Source of the DNA: Ceratothoa steindachneri
Lineage: Eukaryota; Arthropoda; Malacostraca; Isopoda; Cymothoidae
Assembly: GCA_963969495.1 (NCBI GenBank)
Contig: OZ018327.1
Span: 36,213,282-36,277,281, forward strand
Direction: 5' to 3'
DNA: 64,000 bases
The first letter of the stretch is position 1; each line of letters opens with the position of its first letter. A program made the translations under genes and the position numbers. Positions 58,162-64,000 of this stretch are shown here, piece by piece. The notes under the pieces are model-generated. The model did not search any database, had not been told where the DNA came from, and worked only from the letters and a program-made list of their open reading frames with translations.

Positions 58162-58951
58162 TATAGCAATGCCTCTGGGTATTTCTATAATAAAAACCTC
58201 CTGGGGAAACTTAAATATATATATCATCATTTATTATGTATAAAATTCATTCAATTATTTTACTTTAACTTTGTTGATTTAATCATTAAATTATTTTACT
58301 TTAACTTTGTTAATATGATCATTCAATTATTTTACTTTAACTTTGTCAATTTAATCTTTCAATTAATTTACTTCAACTTTTGTAAATTAAATCATTTTAT
58401 GTTAAACTTAATTAATTCATTCATTTATTTTACTTGTCAATTCAATTAACGTATACTGTTCCAAACAACACCTCTTATATTTCACACACAAACAAACAAA
58501 CACACGTTCCCAGCTCGATAAAAATAGCACGCTATTCCGCCCACTCGACTCGCAGCTTTCTTCGTATAAAGCCCCAATTCAGTCCATCATATATACTCTA
58601 TATATTATTTACTATATTATATATTATTCACCTTATTGTTTCACCATATTATTCCACCATATTAATTTCGCATCTTGTTACTGTTAATCATATGTTAAAA
58701 TATCTTACATTGTATACCTAACCTACTTATCTCATTGTACATTCGTTGATTTTATGAATATATTTATATTTGTGTAATTGTCTTTCTTAAAGCCCAAGTC
58801 ATTATTCTAAAAAATTATTTCGCTATCGCCTTAGGCCTAAAAGTAACTGCAGACAACTTCGATCAAACAAATTTATGTTTATGATTTTCGAAACGCTATC
58901 TAGGCTGATTTATTAACAGAAGATAAATCATATAGATAACCATACACTATA
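58162..58951 (+). repeat. 5' LTR, 790 bp
   Basis: Starts TATAGCAATGCC and ends ACACTATA. It aligns with the solo LTR at 50616-51477 but carries a 37-38-bp unit (AATTATTTTACTTTAACTTT) in three tandem copies near 58252-58345, which the solo LTR has once, and lacks part of the region at 50945-51080. Its last 108 bp differ from the 3' remnant at five positions. Confidence 0.92.
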
Positions 58952-58953
58952 AA

Positions 58954-58972
58954 ATTGGTGCCCAAAGTTTAG
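58954..58972 (+). other. Putative primer-binding site
   Basis: ATTGGTGCCCAAAGTTTAG lies two bases after the LTR end. The TGG.GCCC form is typical for a tRNA 3' end complement; the tRNA is not identified. Confidence 0.55.
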
Positions 58973-59311
58973 TAATCTCCCGTCAATCAATAAATAAGTT
59001 TAAACGATAAAATCATTCTTTGATTCCACGCGTCAATTTCCTCCCAAAACGTCGCTCGAGCATTTTTTTGATTCACGTGTATCGAGTGTAATCTTTAACA
59101 TCATTCTTCCAATTATCATAATTCATGTCAATTTTAATTTAATACTATCCCCTATATTCAACGAGCGGACAATTTCCTTTATTTCTCAATTATTTTTAAT
59201 TTCTTCATATTCCTGTGCTAGTGACCAATTTACACACACGCACGTGGACACAGCCACAGCTACTTCTCACGTAAACACCTTCATTCAACTAGCACAAATA
59301 TACATAAAACA

Positions 59312-60505
59312 GTGTCTATGATGGACAAGACACACCAACTAAGGACATCAGTTAGCGCCCAACCTCATCATGACCAACCATCTGCGCATATACAACCACA
59401 TGCGTACCTCTCTCTTCCCGTGTATGATCCTGCAAACCCAATTGCATGGTTGGAAGTCTCATCTCTCCTCCTCAAGCCACAACTCATCACCGAGGAGGAG
59501 AAAGTATCAGCCATCATCCAGCGGTTACCCATAAGTACCTTTATTCAATTCAGGGAAGTGTTGATTAACGGGGAACAAGCTGATGTTTTAGACCGCCTGA
59601 ATGAGGCTTTTCTCAATACATATGGTAGGTCCCAAATTGATGACCTGAGAGAGCTCCTAATACTCAGGAAATGGGAGATAAGAGTCCTACTTCCTTTTTG
59701 TCTCATTTGAAGGACCTTATCAGGGTAAAAGGTGCTCACATCGAACTTTTTAGCCCTCTCCTCACCGAAATTTTCACGAGAGGAGTCCCCGTGGGAATCA
59801 GGCCATTAATCCTAAGCTCGAACCCCACGAGCATTGATGAGGTTGCTGCAGCCGCAGATAAATTGTATAAAAGTCCTCATGTGAATTGGGGCAACGGCCA
59901 AACTCACGGCCCATTTAACAATGCTTCAATTTCGCAGGTTCGAGGCACGTCGAGCTCCTCTGATGAATGGTCCGAGCGTTCAAGGGTTCCATCTTCCCTA
60001 TCCAGAGACCTTGAGGCTCCAATACGGAGGATGGAAGCCGACATCCAGCGGTTAAAGCTGCAGCGTGAACCACAGAGCGAGCACGGACACGGGTTTGGCG
60101 ATCGAAGGCGCAGGTCCCGCTCTGGTTCACGAAAGAGAAACCAACAAGAGCCTCCCGATGCAAGAGGTGAGAGACAGCAAAATTATCAACCTCATTCTTC
60201 CAACTATTCTCACCATCAGGGCCTATGGTGGTATCATCAAAGGTACGGACACAACGCTGTACACTGTACACAGCCTTGTAGCCACAGTTATGCTTCTTCA
60301 CATACTGCGCCAAGTAGTCTCCCGAAGCATAACTTTTCCCTTTCCTCTCATCCAACTCAATGGTGCTGGTACCACAACAAAAATGGTGCACAAGCTCTAA
60401 AATGCTTGCAACCTTGCACAAATTTGGACCCAGTATCTTCAAATCTCAACCCTCCAGTTTTCTCACTTCACCCAATCAACCACTTTCTCCAAATCCTCAA
60501 AAAAC
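59312..60505 (+). pseudogene. LTR retrotransposon Gag, one frameshift, truncated by deletion
   Basis: Frame 59312-59710 starts MSMMDKTHQLRTS and has the capsid-like pattern ANPIAWLEVSSLLLKPQLIT with EKVSAIIQRLPISTFIQFRE. A single-base shift near 59670 leads to frame 59671-60570 with SPTSFLSHLKDLIRVKGAHI. An Arg/Ser-rich basic segment (RRRRSRSGSRKRN) comes next, then two zinc-knuckle-like motifs of the invertebrate gypsy form C-x2-H-x4-G...C-x2-PC: WWYHQRYGHNAVHCTQPC (first Cys replaced by Trp) and CWYHNKNGAQALKCLQPC. The frame then runs into LTR sequence at 60506, so the original C-terminus and all of pol are gone. Confidence 0.85.
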
Positions 60506-60613
60506 TAACTGCAGACAACTTCGATCAAACAAATTTATGGTTATGTTTTTCGAAACGCTATCTAGGTTGATTTATTAACAGAAGATAAATCACATAGATA
60601 ACCATAGACTATA
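60506..60613 (+). repeat. 3' LTR remnant, 108 bp
   Basis: Equal in length to the matching end of the 5' LTR (58844-58951), with five substitutions. Ends AGACTATA before the duplicated ACAG. Confidence 0.92.
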
Positions 60614-60811
60614 ACAGCACTACGCCACGGTGTTTTTCGATCTGGAGAAGGCCTATGATACCGCATGTCGATACAGTATCATGGAGACTCATCATACGAT
60701 GGGGGCGAGGGGACGCCTACCAATCTTTATATCTGAATATTTGCGATATCGTCGATTCTGCGCCCGGGTTGGGGGAGCCCTATCCTGCCCAATGGAGCAG
60801 GGAGAGGGTGT
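60614..60811 (+). pseudogene. LINE copy B reverse transcriptase, middle part
   Basis: HYATVFFDLEKAYDTACRYS and GRLPIFISEYLRYRRFC lead to EQGEGV, where the 'GVPQG' motif is cut after GV by the element at 60812. The catalytic Asp in 'FDLEKAYD' is present. Confidence 0.85.
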
Positions 60812-62036
60812 GTGGTAGAATGGACTCTTGATGATATACCATATATAACTATTCGTTGAGGGAACAATTCAATTATATTTCGAGTGCGTGGTTATCTGGT
60901 TGACCGATGTTATTTATCTTCAATATGTTTAAGAAGTGGAACTGAGCTCAAGGATAATAATATGGCTATCATTAATAAAATAGAGTTTTATTAATTAAAC
61001 TATCAACAACACACAAAACGGAAAATGTTTACATAAACAGAGAATGGAAAGGGTCGTGGGAATATCTGGCTAATCCGAGGATTAAGATTTGGGAGAGATT
61101 TAAAAAGGTAAACAAATAAAAATTAAAGGGATTAGATAGTTCGCTAAACCATTTAAAGCACAGGGTAGGGTTGACGAAAACTAAAATACTCAAAGGTAAT
61201 GCTCAGCTTACGTAATTACAAGTTGTTGTGCAGAGGAAGGCGACGAGAAGGAATCTTTAGGACACTGGCGAGTTCCAGCCGAAAGGGGGGGATTAAATTA
61301 TCCTGACGGGACGTCTTGGGAATGAGAACCGTTTCTTGACGAAAAGGCTTGAAGAACAATGGCTGTTCTAACGTTGTTCTCTTCTGAACAACAGCAGGGG
61401 GGGTGAGAACCGTCTCTTGTCTACGGGCTCAGAGAACAATGGCTGTTCTAACGTTGTTCTATTTCTGAACAACAGGGGGGAGGGTGAGAACCGTCTCTTG
61501 TCAACGGGCTCAAAGAACAATGGCTGTTCTAACGTTGTTCTCTTCTGAACAACAGGGGGGGGGGCTTGTGGACTTGGCGTCTTGAAGGCTCGAACCTTGG
61601 CACTCAAGGGATTTTGTCCTCTTCTGGACAATAATGGTGGATCTCGAGGTAGAGGGCCCTGGTGCACAAGGTGAGACCGGATCGGCGTGATGTCTCGCGA
61701 AGATAATCTGGATCTGATTTGATCTAATCGGTAAAGTTTCCATATAAATAGTCGGAGCCATCCCCTTGGCGTAGGGGACAATAGAGTGGGGGCTTCGAAG
61801 GAAGGCCTAGCCGCCGCCTGGGAACATACCTTATCTGCCCATAAGCCTAACTCAATCTGGCGAGATCGGCGCATGGGGCGAAACGGGGGGGGGGGGGTGT
61901 ACCTCCTTGGTTAAATATTGACTCAGGTGGCGATAACGCGCCCGGCTTCGACGCGAAGACGCCCGTGGGTAGCAACGTGTTTCTAAACAACATGTGATAG
62001 CGGTTGAAATTAAGCGGCCTAGATCGTTCTATCACA
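60812..62036. mobile_element. 1,225-bp element with terminal inverted repeats and 7-bp target duplication
   Basis: The left end GTGGTAGAATGGAC and the reverse complement of the right end GTGATAGAACGATC are imperfect inverted repeats (10 of 14 match). AGGGTGT occurs on both sides, at 60805-60811 and 62037-62043. Removing the element joins the LINE frame from EQGEGV to the rest of the motif. The interior holds three tandem 81-bp units; a - strand open frame (61368-61874) is a product of these repeats and has no known domain. A non-autonomous DNA transposon is the simplest reading. Confidence 0.85.
61324..61566. repeat. Tandem repeat, three copies of 81 bp
   Basis: Units start with GAGAACCGT at 61324, 61405 and 61486. 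Each contains AGAACAATGGCTGTTCTAAC and GTTGTTCTCTTCTGAACAAC, which can form local hairpins, and a G-run of variable length. Confidence 0.95.
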
Positions 62037-62300
62037 GGGTGTCCTGCAGGAAAGTGTCCTCAGTGTTACACTCTTTGCAGTGAGCATCGACGGCATCACC
62101 CCGGTGCTGCCGGAAGATGTTCTCGCTACGCTCTACATGGACGACCTTTCGATCTCTTTTGGCGCGGCCCAGATGCCAACTCTAGAGCGTCGACTCCAAC
62201 AGGCATTGAACTGCGTCTCTCCCTATGCCGAAGCGCACAGGCTTCTGTTGTTTCTTGGCTAAGACTAAAGTGTTGCACCTATGCCACCATCCACGGCTTC
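62037..62300 (+). pseudogene. LINE copy B reverse transcriptase, YMDD part
   Basis: SVLSVTLFAVSI-like coding near 62054, then DGITPVLPEDVLATLYMDDL with the catalytic YMDD at about 62135-62146 and AAQMPTLERRLQQALNCVSP. This follows directly from the 'GV' cut at 60811 once the insertion is removed. A similar but older copy lies in Suv4-20 intron 3. Confidence 0.85.
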
Positions 62301-63290
62301 ACCCTGAGCCAGACTTATTTCTCAATAGGGTGTGCCTGGAATTGGCGAACTCGCACCGTTTCCTCAATCTTTTATTTGACTGACGCTTCACCTGGGAGGC
62401 TCATATTCGCAGCATTAGCTTCTCTTGTACCCGCACCATGGATATTCTTCACTTTTTGACAATCAGCGCCTGGGAAGCTGATCGTCAATACACGCTGCCG
62501 AGCGTGTATCTCGCAAGGTGGACTCAATCCACCACACCGACATTTGCCTGGCGACCCGTGCCTTCCGCACCTACCCCATTGAGAGCCTACTTGTCGATGA
62601 TGGGGAAATGCCACTCGCTCTGCACCGTGCACAGTGCATTATTCGCCTGTACGCGCGAGTCCGGCACCTTCCTCAGTCACCAACGGCTCTCATGGCATCC
62701 GCAGCTGATCTCGACGGTGCTTATGCAACCGAGAGACGCCAGTCATACCCTAAGGTGCTCTCGGGGCAGTGGTATCTCCGCATCCCTTGGTTCACGATAT
62801 CCGTGACGTCACGGTTTTGGTGAGCCTGGCGGATGTCGAGATTGTCTTCTGCTAGGTTCCTGGATTAAGGAATTGCGGGGAATTAGCGCGCCGATGAGAG
62901 TGCCAAAGAGTCCCCGAGGACTGGGCTACCAGTCCAGCGTTTCGCTATTCCTCACACCCATTACATGGCAGGGTTACGGGCAGCTCTCTAGGCTGCTTGG
63001 CAAAGAAGATGAGAGACAGTCGAGTAAAACTTAAAAAGTTGCGCGTCATTGCGCCGCGACTGTTTCCATGGACCTACCCCCCCCCCTCACTTCAATGCCG
63101 CTCGGCTTCAGTTTGCTTTCTGTCGTCTTCGAATTGGAAACACTTGCGGGACGCAGCGCCATTTGATCGAGTGCTCACCTGCGCCCTCCTGTGAAGACTG
63201 CGTTGTCTCCCAGACTGTTCGGCACATTCTTGTCGAATGTCTCAGTCTGGGCGATCTGTGCAAACGTTACCTGTCCCGGTACTAGGACGA
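62301..63290 (+). pseudogene. LINE copy B thumb, RNase H and C-terminal zinc cluster, decayed
   Basis: Pieces in several frames are HHTDICLATRAFRTYPIESL near 62530, then a badly decayed RNase H, then THYMAGLRAALQAAW near 62960 and LQFAFCRLRIGNTCG near 63100. CSPAPSCEDCVVSQTVRHIL and VECLSLGDLCKRYL (63175-63275) follow: the Cys-rich 'C..C......HilveC' end of RNase H-bearing LINEs. Confidence 0.78.
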
Positions 63291-63590
63291 GCGGGGTCGC
63301 TACCGCTTGTCCCTTGTACTCGGGACTGTTTCGTACACACTGACTTGTGGACTTTTTGACATTTTGGATGAGGTTGGCCTCCTCCACTTTATTTAACTCA
63401 TTTTTAGTAGGTTGCACGTTCCTGCGACAGTGGGAGGCGGGCCGACGCCGGATCGTGTTTCCTGCCCTTTTCCTTTTTTATTGTTGATTTTTCTTTGCAT
63501 ATTATTTTAATGTAGCCTAGTACTAGGCTGTCGTGAGTACGGCGACTTATGCCCAAGTAGGCAGTCACCAGATGGGCTCCTAATTTTTTT
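63291..63590 (+). mobile_element. LINE copy B 3' UTR
   Basis: TAGCCTAGTACTAGGCTGTC and GTAGGCAGTCACCAGATGGG near 63512-63575 match the 3' UTR at 45070-45140. It ends in a short T-run and AAATCC. Confidence 0.75.
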
Positions 63591-64000
63591 TAAATCCTTA
63601 GAGGATGACCAGGGGGCAGCAGTCAAGGTCGAGCGTTTGATGAGGGGACAAGAGGGCAAAGGGGCTCGAGACTCAGCACAACACTCCGTCACATTCGAGG
63701 TGTGGCACCTTCTTGCGACTAAATGGGAAGAGAGAAGGCCTGGCTCACTGGGTTGATTTAGCCAGTTTGACGACAGCTGAGAAAGCTGGTGCATTCACCC
63801 CTTTCCCTTCTGGCATCCACCTTTTTTCATGATTATCCTTTTTACGTTTCTAATTTCGGAGTCTCTGCCATTGCTGGCAGGCGACAGTATAGTATATTAA
63901 AAAATCTATGATTAACGCCATGCATTAATCTAGTTCACTGCATTTGTTAACGGTAGAGCTCGCACGTCTCCCTGGATAACCCAGTGCTGGGGTATAATGA
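63591..64000 (+). other. Possible LINE ORF1 scrap, otherwise no feature
   Basis: 63607-63720 translates to AAVKVERLMRGQEGKGARDS followed by SVTFEVWHLL, which resembles the AVKFERVMRKQGRA...LTFECDKL part of ORF1 copy B (55617-55700). The rest of the stretch shows nothing. Confidence 0.4.

Larger units (their letters stand above)
58162..60613 (+). mobile_element. LTR retrotransposon, internally deleted, inserted in LINE copy B
   Basis: The 5' LTR is 58162-58951, gag follows, and there is a 108-bp remnant of the 3' LTR at 60506-60613. Flanks carry ACAG at 58158-58161 and 60614-60617. Gag is present but pol is completely absent. The jump from gag into LTR lies within TAACTGCAGACAACTTCGAT at 60506, where the LTR match starts (58844 in the 5' LTR). 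Confidence 0.9.
55229..63590 (+). mobile_element. I/Jockey-type LINE copy B, interrupted by two nested insertions
   Basis: ORF1 55262-56130, endonuclease end 56880-57130, RT 57140-58161 + 60614-60811 + 62037-62300, RNase H and C-terminal zinc cluster about 62430-63290, 3' UTR to about 63590. Removing 58162-60613 and 60812-62036 restores a collinear RT order. All parts carry shifts or stops, so the element is dead. Confidence 0.82.

Overview
This window looks like arthropod nuclear DNA, most likely from a decapod crustacean. Coding sequence is split by small introns, (TA)n microsatellites are long, and CR1-, L2- and I/Jockey-type LINEs, Penelope-like elements, Ty3/gypsy debris, hAT-like debris and a short-monomer satellite all occur together. 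No prokaryotic gene structure, CRISPR array or rRNA gene was seen. The host assignment is an inference from the repeat types; no species can be named from the sequence alone.

Only one host gene is convincingly present: the histone H4 lysine-20 methyltransferase Suv4-20 (KMT5B/C family), six coding exons on the + strand between 35755 and 40532, with clean splice sites and an open 816-codon reading frame. Nearly everything else is mobile-element sequence.

Layout: 1-2697, end of a non-LTR retrotransposon with an intact frame. 2698-9350, an 85-bp satellite of about 78 copies with a two-half monomer. 9351-11090, no recognisable gene. 11090-12370, an L2-type LINE fragment (- strand). 12370-15905, Ty3/gypsy RNase H and integrase debris split by an unclassified 1.7-kb segment. 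16000-23900, tRNA-derived SINEs, dispersed repeats (one with an empty-site paralogue), a hAT/ZBED5-like transposase pseudogene (- strand) and three (TA)n tracts. 23905-25300, two Penelope-like copies head to head. 25300-34120, several CR1-type LINE pieces. 35205-35690, a dispersed repeat just upstream of Suv4-20. 35755-40920, Suv4-20. 41480-45180, a LINE RNase H region split by a 2.2-kb insertion. 45660-49870, a - strand LINE lacking its endonuclease. 50616-51477, a solo LTR. 51516-52200, a long hairpin between microsatellites. 53640-63590, LINE sequence on the + strand carrying two nested insertions, an LTR retrotransposon and a 1.2-kb element with terminal inverted repeats; both sit between target-site duplications.

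The genes do not form a pathway. The window is a record of layered insertions around one chromatin-modifier gene. The most informative parts are those where the order of insertion can be read directly from interrupted reading frames and target duplications (58162-60613, 60812-62036, 17835-18126, 42237-44464).
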